Part shown: positions 1 through 8,733 of the stretch, in pieces | How the letters are laid out: the number at the start of each line of letters is the position of its first letter | Position numbering within the stretch: the stretch's first letter is position 1 | NCBI GenBank assembly: GCA_964602515.1 | Contig: CAZRRJ010000002.1 | Location: 186,001 to 250,000 of the forward strand | Source of the DNA: Carboxylicivirga sp964602515 | GTDB lineage: Bacteria; Bacteroidota; Bacteroidia; Bacteroidales; Marinilabiliaceae | Direction of reading: 5' to 3' | Length of the DNA: 64,000 nt | Notes under the pieces: model-generated | What the model was told of the DNA's origin: nothing | Database searches by the model: none | The model's input: the letters and a program-made list of their open reading frames with translations, nothing else | Position numbers and translations under genes: made by a program

Positions 1-76
1 TCAATGCGACTTTGAGAGCTATTGCTAAAATACCCCATAATATTGCTGTTGTAGCTGCTAATAGTATGCCTTTCAT
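1..76 (-). CDS. DMT/EamA-family transporter, N-terminal fragment
   Basis: The gene runs off the left edge, so only the first 25 codons are visible, beginning MKGILLAATTAILWGILAIA. This hydrophobic start with the 'AxxWG' pattern is typical of the first membrane helix of drug/metabolite transporter (EamA) proteins, which sit in the inner membrane and export or import small metabolites. The substrate cannot be told. The start is the ATG complementary to bases 74-76. The assignment rests on one helix only, so it is tentative. Confidence 0.5.
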   Translation of the reverse strand, partial: MKGILLAATTAILWGILAIALKVAL

Positions 77-361
77 AAATTTCTATTTTTGAACCACTAC
101 TAAGTTTGTATTAGAAGCACAACTTAAGTAAAAAATGGTAATTTAAATATGATTTTAATTTAAAGCATTAACAGACTCTGAGCTACTTGGTTCAATAACG
201 TGTTATGCCTTGGTAAAACATGCTAATATCAGCCTTTTGCAAGCTTTAAGTTTGTTAATAAAGCATTAAATCAAATTAAAACTGTATTTTAATAAGGGGT
301 GCTCAACAAATTATTTTTAAAATGAGTTATATTTGTTACAAATTAATAAAGACCTTAAGTA

Positions 362-1174
362 ATGAAAAGCACTATTCGAATAGCCTCTTTTGTTGTAGCC
401 GCTACCATAATGTTAACTGCGTGTAACAGTAAAAAAGGTAAGCAAAACAAAGCACCAGAAATTAAAAAAGAGAATGTTGAAAAGGAAGTAAGGGAATTTG
501 TTTACCCTTTACCAACATCGTTTGAAGTAACAGAGATGCTTAACCGCATTGAAGCTGCCTATATTCTTTCTTTATCAAATCCGGCTACTAATGTAGATAA
601 ATATTTTACAGAAAAAGCTCAGGCTATTAACCTTGGTATTTACAGCACTGATTTAAGTTATGCGAGTACTTATCATCAAAAGCAAGAAACGTTGGATTTT
701 ATGAATGCTTCTAAAACGCTTATTGATAAATTGGATATTTCGCCGGCTTTGGATAAGAATTTATTAAAATCCATTGAAAATAAAATTGATAACAAGGATG
801 AACTGGTGGAGGTGATTACGAATACGTTTTATAATACTTATGAGTATTTAAATAAGAATGAGCGTGGATCAGTTTCATTGTTAGTTATTTCAGGTAGTTG
901 GATTGAAGCACTTTACATTGCATGTCATATTTCTGAGGAAACATTTAGTAACAAAGAAATGGTTGCTATAATTATGGAGCAAAAAGAACCATTAAATCAG
1001 CTAATGACTATGTTGAAAGCGCATGCTGCTAATGAAGATATTAAATCAACGATTGAGGATCTTAAAATTCTTCATGAAATATTTAATAGCATTGATGCCG
1101 GAAGTATTACTATTGAAGAACTTGAGGCAATTGAAAAAAATATTGCTGTTTTGCGTGATAAGTATGTTGCGTAA
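362..1174 (+). CDS. Lipoprotein of unknown function
   Basis: This 270-residue protein has a lipoprotein signal: a short basic start, a hydrophobic stretch and the lipobox LTAC with the lipidated Cys at residue 21, followed by a Lys/Asn-rich linker. The rest is predicted to be mostly helical, with many Leu/Ile/Glu/Lys positions and no motif I recognise. It should be anchored to a membrane and face the periplasm or the outside. It is a single-gene unit: it is divergent from the transporter fragment on its left and closed by a hairpin terminator on its right. I do not recognise the family. Confidence 0.75.
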   Translation: MKSTIRIASFVVAATIMLTACNSKKGKQNKAPEIKKENVEKEVREFVYPLPTSFEVTEMLNRIEAAYILSLSNPATNVDKYFTEKAQAINLGIYSTDLSYASTYHQKQETLDFMNASKTLIDKLDISPALDKNLLKSIENKIDNKDELVEVITNTFYNTYEYLNKNERGSVSLLVISGSWIEALYIACHISEETFSNKEMVAIIMEQKEPLNQLMTMLKAHAANEDIKSTIEDLKILHEIFNSIDAGSITIEELEAIEKNIAVLRDKYVA

Positions 1175-1194
1175 CTTGACTATAGAATGGTATT

Positions 1195-1229
1195 TAAAAA
1201 AGGGAAGCCTGTATTGGTTTCCCTTTTTT
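1195..1229 (+). terminator. Intrinsic terminator after the lipoprotein gene
   Basis: AAAAAGGGAA and TTCCCTTTTTT pair around a loop of about 11 bases, 20 bases after the stop codon. The run of T on the right suits plus-strand termination; the matching A run allows some function on the other strand. Confidence 0.75.
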
Positions 1230-1282
1230 ACTTTACTTTGAGTCATGTTCCCGAAACTACTTATTAAGGAGCAGTTGGGGGC

Positions 1283-1316
1283 TTTTCGATTTTAATAATG
1301 TTAAGGCAATCGAAAA
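1283..1316. promoter_or_regulatory. Inverted repeat upstream of the ABC transporter
   Basis: TTTTCGATT (1283-1291) and AATCGAAAA (1308-1316) are perfect 9-base arms, 40 bases before the ABC transporter start. It could be an operator or a leader hairpin. It is not followed by a T run, so termination is unlikely. Confidence 0.4.
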
Positions 1317-1355
1317 AAAAATTACTATCTTTCAATCCTACCAAATGAATTAATA

Positions 1356-4300
1356 ATGAGTGAATTTTTTCTTGATGCCTTAATGCAAATTTTTGCTCTT
1401 CTCACGGATCAGAGAGAAGAACAAAAAACCGGAGATGGTTTACTTGAAGTGAGAAATTTTCTTGTGCGTAACCTCAATAAGGAGTACGCAGATAAAGCTT
1501 TGGAACGTTATGAATATTACATTAGTGAATACCATAAGAATTCATATAGTAATGATCAGAGAGCTAGGGATAAGCAAGCATCTTATAACATGGATCGGCT
1601 TACGGAAATTTGTAATGAATTAAACAAAGAGTTGGAAAAGACAGAGAAGTTTCTGCTAGTCAACAATATGCTTAATTTTATTATGCGTGATGGACGGGTG
1701 TCAGAAGAAGAAAGTGTTTTTACTGATGCTTTGGCTAAACACTTAATGTTAGAAGAGGATGATTACAATAATCTTCGTAAGTTCATTTTAGGGTATCCAC
1801 TTGAAGTGGATGATAAAGATCGTTTGCTGTTAATTAGTGGTCAGAAAGAAAAACCAGATGAGAATATAAAGCATATCTATAATCCAAAACAACAAATTTT
1901 TGTCTGGGTTCTGCATATTCAAGCTGCGAATCTATTATTATTTCGGTATTCTGGTAATCGTAACTTGTATCTTAACGGACACATTATTGAGCAGAATAAA
2001 GCTGTAGCTTTTCGTCCAGGTTCAGTTATTAAAACATCTCGTATGGCACCTGTTTACTATAGTCGGGTGGCAGAAAATTTTATAGCAAGAACAGACAGGG
2101 CGCGTATTCTTTACCGGGCACTTGATGTATCGTATAAGTTTAGTAATAACCAGTTAGGTGTTCATCCTTTTAGTTTCTCAGGCCGGTCAGGACAACTTGT
2201 TGCTGTGATGGGAGGTAGTGGAGCAGGTAAGTCTACTTTATTGAATGTTTTAAATGGTAATTTAAAATTTGATAAGGGGAGGATTCATATCAATGGATTC
2301 GACCTACATGAGGAATCAGAAGCTTTAGCAGGTGTAATTGGTTATGTACCGCAGGATGATTTACTAAAGGAAGAACTGACAGTTTTTGAAAACTTATATT
2401 TTAATGCTCGTCTTTGTTTCAGCCATTTCGATAAAGAAGAAATTACAAAATTGGTTGAGAAGGGGCTTCATGATTTTGATCTGGTAGAAGCCCGTGATTT
2501 AGTCGTTGGTTCACCATTAAATAAGATATTGAGTGGTGGTCAGCGAAAACGCTTAAATATTGCATTGGAGCTTATTCGTGAGCCTTCAGTTTTATTTGTT
2601 GATGAACCAACATCCGGTTTATCATCAATGGATTCTGAAAAGGTAATGTTACTCTTAAAACGCCAGACTTTAAAGGGGAAACTTGTTTTTATTAACATAC
2701 ATCAGCCCAGTAGCGATCTGTATAAACTAATTGATAAGCTGATGCTTATTGATAAAGGGGGGCGAATTATCTACAATGGTAACCCTATGGATGCCATTAT
2801 TTACTTTAAGAAAAAAGCTTCGTATGTAAATCCTGAGGAGAGCGAGTGCTATGCATGTGGCAGTGTACAAACAGAGCAACCTTTACGTATTATAGAAGCC
2901 AGAATGGTGAATCCATATGGTAAGTTTATTCGTCAGCGAAAAGTTTCGCCAGAGGAGTGGTACAGTCATTATGTAGAAGAGTTTGAAGAAAAGTTTGAAT
3001 GGAAAAACCCTAAGCATAACAATAAGAAAGAGAAGTTACCACCGAATTTGTATAATATACCTGATAGGTTACAACAGTTCAGAATCTATTTTTTACGAGA
3101 TACTCTATCTAAGATTAAAGATAAGCAGTATATGCTTATTAATATGATGCAAGCACCAATATTAGCTCTTATTCTAGGCTTTTTTACGAAGTATATTAGT
3201 GGTGATGGTGCAGATGCATCTGTATATGTTTTCGCTAAAAATGTTAATATGCCGGCATATCTGTTTATGTGTGTGGTTGTGTCCTTATTTCTGGGCTTAA
3301 TTATAAGTGCCGAAGAAATTTTTAAAGACCGGCGTTTGCTTCAGCGCGAGTCGTTTCTAAATTTGAGTCGTTTTAGCTATTTGAATAGTAAGATAGTTGT
3401 GTTGTTTATTATCTCAGCTTTACAAACTTTAAGTTTTATATTAATAGGTAATTATATACTTGAAATTAAAGGTCTGACATTTAGCTATTGGTTAATACTT
3501 TTTAGTACGGCATGTTATGCCAATATGGTTGGATTAAACATTAGTAGTGGCCTTAATTCAGTTGTTGCCATCTATGTGCTTATACCATTGATTTTAGTAC
3601 CTCAGTTGTTATTTAGCGGTGTAATAGTCAATTTTGATAAGCTTCATAAAACAATTGCATCGGAAAGATTTGTACCGCGTATTGGAGATATGATGACATC
3701 ACGTTGGGCATATGAGGCATTAGCTGTTAATCAGTTTAAAAACAATAAGTATGAACGTTTGTTTTTTGATGTTGAGCGCAAGATTAGCACATCATCTTAT
3801 AAAAGAACATTACTTATTCCCAAACTTGAAGATTTTAATGAGACTTGCCAGTATCATTTTAAGCGCAATAATAAGGAAGAGTTAGATAAGGTATCGCAGT
3901 TGTTATCAGCAGAGATATTACAATTGGCCGGACATAAAATGGCGCATTACCCTTTGCTTTCATTTACTGTTAGTGATCAGGTTGTTTATGATGGAGATTC
4001 ATACAAACATATAGCTGCTTTTTTAGAAAGTGAGAAGCAGAAAAATTTACGCATTTATAGTGAAAGTAAAAGAGAAAAGGATCTTTTATATAAGACTTTA
4101 ATTAAAGAATACGGGTCGAAGGAAGCCTTTCTTAAGTTTAAGGAAACTTACCAGAATGAGGCATTGGAGGAGGTTGTGTTAAATAAACACGAACTTCAGC
4201 AAATGGTTGTTACCGGAACCAGTATAATCCAGAAGAGTGATCCTGTTTTTCAAAGTCCAATTACAAACTTTGGAAGAACAGTTTTGTATGCACCTGAAAA

Positions 4301-4475
4301 ACGTGTAATGGAAGTGACGATACCAACACCATTGTTTAATACCTTTATCATATGGTTGGGGGTTATTTTCTTTTATATCACCTTGTATTTTGATATACTC
4401 CGGAAGATTATCCGTTACTTTGAAACATTTAAACTCAGAAGGTTAAATAAACAATTGCAAAAAATCAGACCATAA
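1356..4475 (+). CDS. ABCG-like fused ABC transporter (ATPase plus permease)
   Basis: This 1039-residue protein is a half-transporter of the White/ABCG plan. Residues 1-150 are a helical, TerB-like region with an acidic motif (DGRVSEEE). A short beta-rich region follows (about 180-250), then the ATPase: Walker A GGSGAGKST at 286-294, signature LSGGQ at 392-396 and Walker B LFVDEP at about 413-418. A linker with a CYAC pair follows, then about five ABC-2 type membrane helices (about 590-770), a soluble insertion of about 200 residues, and a last membrane helix near residue 1000. The insertion before the final helix resembles the extracellular loop of ABCG proteins but is longer. It should act as a dimer in the inner membrane; the substrate is unknown. 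It is transcribed alone and is followed by a dispersed repeat. Confidence 0.85.
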   Translation: MSEFFLDALMQIFALLTDQREEQKTGDGLLEVRNFLVRNLNKEYADKALERYEYYISEYHKNSYSNDQRARDKQASYNMDRLTEICNELNKELEKTEKFLLVNNMLNFIMRDGRVSEEESVFTDALAKHLMLEEDDYNNLRKFILGYPLEVDDKDRLLLISGQKEKPDENIKHIYNPKQQIFVWVLHIQAANLLLFRYSGNRNLYLNGHIIEQNKAVAFRPGSVIKTSRMAPVYYSRVAENFIARTDRARILYRALDVSYKFSNNQLGVHPFSFSGRSGQLVAVMGGSGAGKSTLLNVLNGNLKFDKGRIHINGFDLHEESEALAGVIGYVPQDDLLKEELTVFENLYFNARLCFSHFDKEEITKLVEKGLHDFDLVEARDLVVGSPLNKILSGGQRKRLNIALELIREPSVLFVDEPTSGLSSMDSEKVMLLLKRQTLKGKLVFINIHQPSSDLYKLIDKLMLIDKGGRIIYNGNPMDAIIYFKKKASYVNPEESECYACGSVQTEQPLRIIEARMVNPYGKFIRQRKVSPEEWYSHYVEEFEEKFEWKNPKHNNKKEKLPPNLYNIPDRLQQFRIYFLRDTLSKIKDKQYMLINMMQAPILALILGFFTKYISGDGADASVYVFAKNVNMPAYLFMCVVVSLFLGLIISAEEIFKDRRLLQRESFLNLSRFSYLNSKIVVLFIISALQTLSFILIGNYILEIKGLTFSYWLILFSTACYANMVGLNISSGLNSVVAIYVLIPLILVPQLLFSGVIVNFDKLHKTIASERFVPRIGDMMTSRWAYEALAVNQFKNNKYERLFFDVERKISTSSYKRTLLIPKLEDFNETCQYHFKRNNKEELDKVSQLLSAEILQLAGHKMAHYPLLSFTVSDQVVYDGDSYKHIAAFLESEKQKNLRIYSESKREKDLLYKTLIKEYGSKEAFLKFKETYQNEALEEVVLNKHELQQMVVTGTSIIQKSDPVFQSPITNFGRTVLYAPEKRVMEVTIPTPLFNTFIIWLGVIFFYITLYFDILRKIIRYFETFKLRRLNKQLQKIRP

Positions 4476-4481
4476 AGTAAA

Positions 4482-4632
4482 GAGGATGTCCAAAAAGTAA
4501 AAATTTGATTATTTATCAAAATTTAGTGTTACCCCGATCATAATTGAGGACTGAATTTCAACAACTCCCCTATAGGGATTTAAGCGTAAACAGTTGTTAA
4601 AGGCAAAGGGCACTTATTTTTAGAGTCCACTG
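4482..4632. repeat. Dispersed hairpin repeat, copy A
   Basis: This 151-base element begins 7 bases after the ABC transporter stop. A second copy of equal length lies at 48478-48628. Both share outer ends near GGNTGTCC(A/G)AAAAGTAAA, an inner stem (AAATTTAGT with ACTGAATTT, one G-U pair here), the core CCCTATAGGGATTTAAG, and a second stem built on AACAACT/AGTTGTT. The left end here is well kept while the right end (about 4610-4632) is degenerate. There is no coding potential. It looks like a MITE or the ends of a lost insertion sequence. Confidence 0.75.
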
Positions 4633-4668
4633 AAATAGTTTCTGTTTTTAAGATAGTTTAAAAAACAT

Positions 4669-4710
4669 AAGGATGTAATATTGGGCTAAACGCTCAGATG
4701 TTACATCCTT
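4669..4710. terminator. Bidirectional hairpin terminator
   Basis: AAGGATGTAA and TTACATCCTT form a perfect 10-base stem, with an A-rich left flank and a T-rich right flank (TGTTTCTTT). It can end plus-strand transcription from the ABC transporter if that reads through repeat A. Confidence 0.65.
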
Positions 4711-5138
4711 TGTTTCTTTAGTTGATACTAGTGGTATTTCCAAATGGAAGAGAGAACCGACTTAAATTGAGTCTATTCGAGATACTAAACTATTTGCTTA
4801 TGATAGCCTGAGTATTCTTTTTAGGTTAACGGCCAAAATAGTCCGCTATTTTTTCGTCAAATTACACTTAAAACTCACTATCTTGAAGCGATCTGAGTTC
4901 AATATTTTACGTTGAACTCAGGTTAGTTATTTTAGTTGGTTTGGTTTTCTGTTAGATTAAAGGTGTGATTAAAAATGAGTTATATATGATTTCTGTATCA
5001 CGCCATGTAGCGTGTAGGATTTAAAAAATACATTTACACTGAATTAACAAGGTTATTGACTGGCATTCCATTGAAAAGGAAATAAACAAAGTATACAAAC
5101 GTGGATAGAGTGTCCGGATCTGCTACTTTTATTAGTTA
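4711..5138. other. Intergenic stretch with one strong hairpin, no gene seen
   Basis: I see no supported gene here. The one clear structure is a perfect 10-base inverted repeat, CTGAGTTCAA at 4893-4902 and TTGAACTCAG at 4912-4921, with a 9-base loop and no T run. A weaker hairpin (CACGC/GCGTG) lies near 5000-5018. The stretch lies between a plus-strand and a minus-strand gene end, so neither neighbour needs a promoter here. Confidence 0.5.
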
Positions 5139-5170
5139 AGAGAGTTTTTCAGAAAACCCTCTTTTATTAT
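5139..5170 (-). terminator. Hairpin terminator of the polyferredoxin unit
   Basis: AGAGAGTTTT and AAAACCCTCT pair with one mismatch around TCAG, about 10 bases past the stop of the minus-strand gene. The flank is A/T rich on both sides. Confidence 0.6.
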
Positions 5171-5180
5171 TCTTATTGGT

Positions 5181-6734
5181 TTAAAATGGGAAATCGTCTT
5201 CAATGGGAGCCGAAGTTTGTTCTTCTCCTTTAGGGGGTTTCCCTGCTGCTTGGTGTATAGCATTGCCATTTACATAAATGGCTTTATAAGAGCCATCTAA
5301 CGGGCAAGGATGTTCACATGCTCCACAACCAATACAAATGGACTGATTAACTTCAGGGATAAGTAGATTTCCTTCGAAAACCACCATATTTACTGCTTTG
5401 GTAGGACAGTGTTCTGAACAGGCGCCACAATCTGTTCCATCAGTATAAACCACACAATTTTCTTTTACAAAGACAGCTTTACCAAGTTGTGTAATTTGTT
5501 TTTCTTCAATTTCAATAGGTAATATAGCACCCGTAGGGCATACCTGACCACAGTCCCGACAGTCAAAATTACAATAGCCTCCGTCTAGGTAGTCCATATG
5601 TGGCTGCATAAAGCCTTTTAATCCATATTGTGCAATTGCTGGTTGTAGCACCTGCGTTGGGCATACCGCAACACATAATCCACATGCTGTACAAATTTCA
5701 TTAAAACGTTTAATACTGATTGAGCCCGGTGGTGAGACAGGGTACTCTTTTTCATTAACCAACAGCTTTGAGGTGTCTTTTGGCAAGGTCACTTTAGCAA
5801 TGGTGCGTTGCCCAACAAGAAAAGCTAATCCTGCTGTTATAGCACTTCTTCTTGATAATGGATTGTTGTTGGTATGTAGTGGTTTTGATGTGAGATTTAG
5901 TGCAGAATCATTGCAAACAGCCAAGCAATTAAAACAACTTACACAACGGGAATGATCAATGGTAAATGATTTAATATCGATGCATTCACTTTTGCAGGTA
6001 CCGATGCATTTTCCGCATTTGGTACAATTATCCTCATCAAAGCGAATTTTTAGAAATGAAATTTTTGACAGCAGGCCTAATAGAGAACCTACCGGGCAAA
6101 TGGTGTTACAGAATAAGCGTCCCCTTTTATACGACATGTAGGCTATTGCAAAAAAGGTAAGAATGGTAAATAAAAGGATTATCCAGGGAGCACCAACCTG
6201 TTTAACAGGGTTTAAAGTATAAATTTCAGATTTATGAAGAAGCATTGCGGTTTCGTTATTGATAACCACAACAATTGGTTTAACCAGATAGGTCATTATT
6301 CTGCCAAAATTACTATAGGGGTCAAGCAGGCTGACTATAGTTGAAAAGGACATAACAAGAGCTAATAGTGTTATGCCCATTATGGTATAGCGAAGTATTG
6401 GATATGCTTTTTTCTTTTTGTAGAAGAATATGGCTTGAGAGTGCTTTTGGGCAATCCATCCAAACACATCCTGCAGAATGCCAAGTGGACAAATGGCACT
6501 ACAATAAAGGCGACCAACAAAAGCAGTTAAAACAATAACTATAATAAAACCAATAGTGCCTAATGCAAAAGTTTGTATAAACTTAAGTAGGGATGGTATA
6601 AACTGTAAAAAGAGTATTTCATGAGCTGTTTCATTGGCATATTTTTCATATATATCCAGAAACAGTGACGTTGTTAGTATTAAAGACAAAAGTGAGATTA
6701 TCACCCTTGCTTTTTTTAGTGTTTTGTAATTCAT
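5181..6734 (-). CDS. NapH-NapG-like fused membrane polyferredoxin
   Basis: This 517-residue protein joins two modules. Residues 1-230 carry about five membrane helices and two copies of the NapH/NosR-type signature GRLxCxxxCPxG (75-84 and 205-216). Two cytoplasmic-type [4Fe-4S] clusters follow (Cys 237-240-243-247 and 264-267-270-274). A twin-arginine-like motif SRRS at 294-297 plus a hydrophobic helix then starts a second, NapG-like ferredoxin block with motifs at 348-358, 388-399, 436-443 and 467-477. The likely role is passing electrons from the quinone pool or cytoplasm to an exported acceptor. It follows the DUF362 gene by 59 bases on the same strand, so the two are probably one unit. 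No partner reductase is nearby, so the final acceptor is unknown. Confidence 0.8.
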   Translation of the reverse strand: MNYKTLKKARVIISLLSLILTTSLFLDIYEKYANETAHEILFLQFIPSLLKFIQTFALGTIGFIIVIVLTAFVGRLYCSAICPLGILQDVFGWIAQKHSQAIFFYKKKKAYPILRYTIMGITLLALVMSFSTIVSLLDPYSNFGRIMTYLVKPIVVVINNETAMLLHKSEIYTLNPVKQVGAPWIILLFTILTFFAIAYMSYKRGRLFCNTICPVGSLLGLLSKISFLKIRFDEDNCTKCGKCIGTCKSECIDIKSFTIDHSRCVSCFNCLAVCNDSALNLTSKPLHTNNNPLSRRSAITAGLAFLVGQRTIAKVTLPKDTSKLLVNEKEYPVSPPGSISIKRFNEICTACGLCVAVCPTQVLQPAIAQYGLKGFMQPHMDYLDGGYCNFDCRDCGQVCPTGAILPIEIEEKQITQLGKAVFVKENCVVYTDGTDCGACSEHCPTKAVNMVVFEGNLLIPEVNQSICIGCGACEHPCPLDGSYKAIYVNGNAIHQAAGKPPKGEEQTSAPIEDDFPF

Positions 6735-6793
6735 TAGCTAACAATTGACGATTAAGGTTTGAAGAGACATCTTAATTTAGGTGTCTTTATTAT

Positions 6794-7711
6794 TTAAGTC
6801 ATCTTTTGTTTGCTAATACTTAGCTCTTCTAGATTCATATTACCCAGTTTCATTTTATGAGCAATACTAATATGGCCAATCTCTGATGGTTGTAGACCAA
6901 ACATTTTTGTGGCTGCGGCATCGGCAGCTACTATATCTGAAGAGACAATCATAGCCTTTAAGTTGGTTACATCTGCCACAGAAACACCACGTGGTCCATT
7001 CTTTGTCATCATATTGTAACCATCAATTACATTTAAATGTGGCTTTATAAACGTACAGAAGTCCGCAATACACTGGTTTAGATCATTTGAGTGGTAAAAT
7101 TTACGATCCCATACAACACCCATCAGATTTTTCATGGCAAGAGAAATGCGTGTACTGCTATGGTGCTTCATTACTGGTACATTTATAAATACATCAGATT
7201 CCAGAATCATTTTATGTACTTTGGCTTTTTTTAAGCTTTTGCCATTTGGTATTTCAACTTCTTTATAAAATGATTCTGTATTACCGGGAATCATTTTTCC
7301 ACCGGCATTTTTCACTGCTTCTTCAATTCCACTATTTCTGTAACAACGATCCCATTTATTACAAGTGTTATCAAATACAAATACCTCACAAGCGCCTGCT
7401 TCTTTACAGCGTTGCACAATCCGGCCTACAACATCAGGGTTTGTGTTGGCTGCTCTTTCCGGAGGCGCATCCCAACCAATATTTGGTTTAACAACAACTT
7501 TTTGTCCTGTTTTTACATATTTTGAGATACCTCCAATTGCTTCAATTGCTCGGTCGAACATATCGCCGCCGTTGCCACCACGTACAGCTGCTAAATCATA
7601 TTCTGCTGAAACGGGTTGTCCTGTTATATTATCTAATCCACCAAACAAAGGGAGTGTTCCACTTATTAAGCCGACTCCAATACCAGTTCTTAAAAAATCT
7701 CGTCTTTTCAT
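6794..7711 (-). CDS. Tat-exported DUF362 protein
   Basis: This 305-residue protein starts with a twin-arginine signal (RRDFLRT followed by a Gly-rich hydrophobic stretch), so it is probably folded and exported with a cofactor. The body matches DUF362, with the KPNIGWDAPPE segment near residue 75 and a conserved Cys/Asp region (FDNTCNKWDRC) at about 110-125. DUF362 proteins are often found with ferredoxin domains and are thought to act in electron transfer, but no reaction is established that I know of. It is the first gene of a two-gene unit with the polyferredoxin, which supports a shared redox task. The hairpin between the genes (AGACA/TGTCT near 6763-6784) is weak. Confidence 0.8.
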   Translation of the reverse strand: MKRRDFLRTGIGVGLISGTLPLFGGLDNITGQPVSAEYDLAAVRGGNGGDMFDRAIEAIGGISKYVKTGQKVVVKPNIGWDAPPERAANTNPDVVGRIVQRCKEAGACEVFVFDNTCNKWDRCYRNSGIEEAVKNAGGKMIPGNTESFYKEVEIPNGKSLKKAKVHKMILESDVFINVPVMKHHSSTRISLAMKNLMGVVWDRKFYHSNDLNQCIADFCTFIKPHLNVIDGYNMMTKNGPRGVSVADVTNLKAMIVSSDIVAADAAATKMFGLQPSEIGHISIAHKMKLGNMNLEELSISKQKMT

Positions 7712-7949
7712 GTGCTTATCATTTACTTTTTAATTACCACGTGATACCATTACAGCTATTTTGGTTTTCGTACTTCCAGGTAAATTTTAGTTAAAGATTA
7801 CATGGCTGTTTCAAAATTTGTGAGTTGATGACCTGCGTAAAACCAATGCTTGATTTTAATGAATCTAACATTAATAACAGACATGAAATTTAGTGAAAAT
7901 ATGCGGAGGTTTATTTGATTATCAGTAATTTGAACTCTTTATAAATAAA

Positions 7950-7986
7950 GAAGGGTAAATCGAAATGACTTACCCTTCATATTTTT
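7950..7986 (-). terminator. Terminator of the MORN-repeat gene
   Basis: GAAGGGTAA (7950-7958) and TTACCCTTC (7970-7978) form a perfect 9-base stem just past the stop codon. On the minus strand it is followed by TTTATTTAT. Confidence 0.75.
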
Positions 7987-7992
7987 CAGAAG

Positions 7993-8448
7993 TTAATAAC
8001 TCTTCTTTCCTACTACATTGCCGTTGTCGTCCCAGATAGTCCATATGCTATCTTTTATACCATTCTTATAGGACATCTCATAGCGTTTAGTTCCTTTTTC
8101 GTTCCAAATGAACCATTTACCATGTTTTTTACCTCTTTTGTAATTTGCTTCACCGGTTTTAACACCATTAGCTTCGTAAGTAAACCATGTGCCATCCATT
8201 TCGTTTTCGTGATAAGAGCGAATTTCCCGGATGCTTCCATCATCAAAATAAATTGTAGTAAGGCCATGCTTGATACCATTTACTACATTCATTTCAACCT
8301 TTATACTACCAGAATCATAATATTCAGTATAGATTCCTGAATACAATTGATCATTCTGATTGTAAAATTTCCCATCTTTTTCGTTTAGTTGTGCCTTAAC
8401 AGATACACACCCTAAGATCATTAGAATAATTAATACCAACTTGTTCAT
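7993..8448 (-). CDS. Secreted MORN-repeat (YwqK-like) protein
   Basis: This 151-residue protein has a Sec signal peptide (about residues 1-19, ending VKAQ) and then five or six tandem repeats of about 22-24 residues of the form 'G.w..y...G.i......y.nG.k.G', the MORN_2 variant. Such repeats form beta-strand ribbons and are common in exported proteins of Bacteroidota, often annotated as YwqK-family antitoxin; that name says little about function here. No toxin gene lies beside it. It has its own terminator and is followed upstream by remnants of broken genes, so it is probably transcribed alone. Confidence 0.7.
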   Translation of the reverse strand: MNKLVLIILMILGCVSVKAQLNEKDGKFYNQNDQLYSGIYTEYYDSGSIKVEMNVVNGIKHGLTTIYFDDGSIREIRSYHENEMDGTWFTYEANGVKTGEANYKRGKKHGKWFIWNEKGTKRYEMSYKNGIKDSIWTIWDDNGNVVGKKSY

Positions 8449-8568
8449 AAGGTCTCCTTTTTTACGTTTATACTAATTCCCAAAAGTCCTGTGTGTACTT
8501 TTCGTATCAATAAGACGTACGAAACCTATTTATGAGGTAATACAAAGTTAACATTTAATTTACGATAA

Positions 8569-8727
8569 CTAAGCTCTTACCGGAACATTAAAAAACGTGT
8601 TGTATAACATTGTGTAAATAAACCCGTAAGATGCTTTAGGATTGATAATCAGCATAGCTGTAATTTCATAAAGATAATTTGTTTCTCTATGTTTCTTCAA
8701 TTCGTAACAGTGAACTTTAAAATCCTT
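8569..8727 (-). pseudogene. Unassigned open fragment, possible gene remnant
   Basis: A 52-codon open stretch without an ATG near its start ends in TAG at 8569-8571. It reads as a plausible protein tail (for example NPKASYGFIYTM and ending VPVRA) rather than random sequence, but I cannot assign it to a family. It lies between the MORN gene and the decayed MBL-fold gene, and its frame does not join either. It may be the end of a second broken gene. Confidence 0.3.
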
Positions 8728-8733
8728 CTAAAC

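Noticed and set aside
7246..7794. Overlapping plus-strand frames opposite the DUF362 gene
   Set aside because: Three overlapping frames on one strand over a good coding region are typical shadows.
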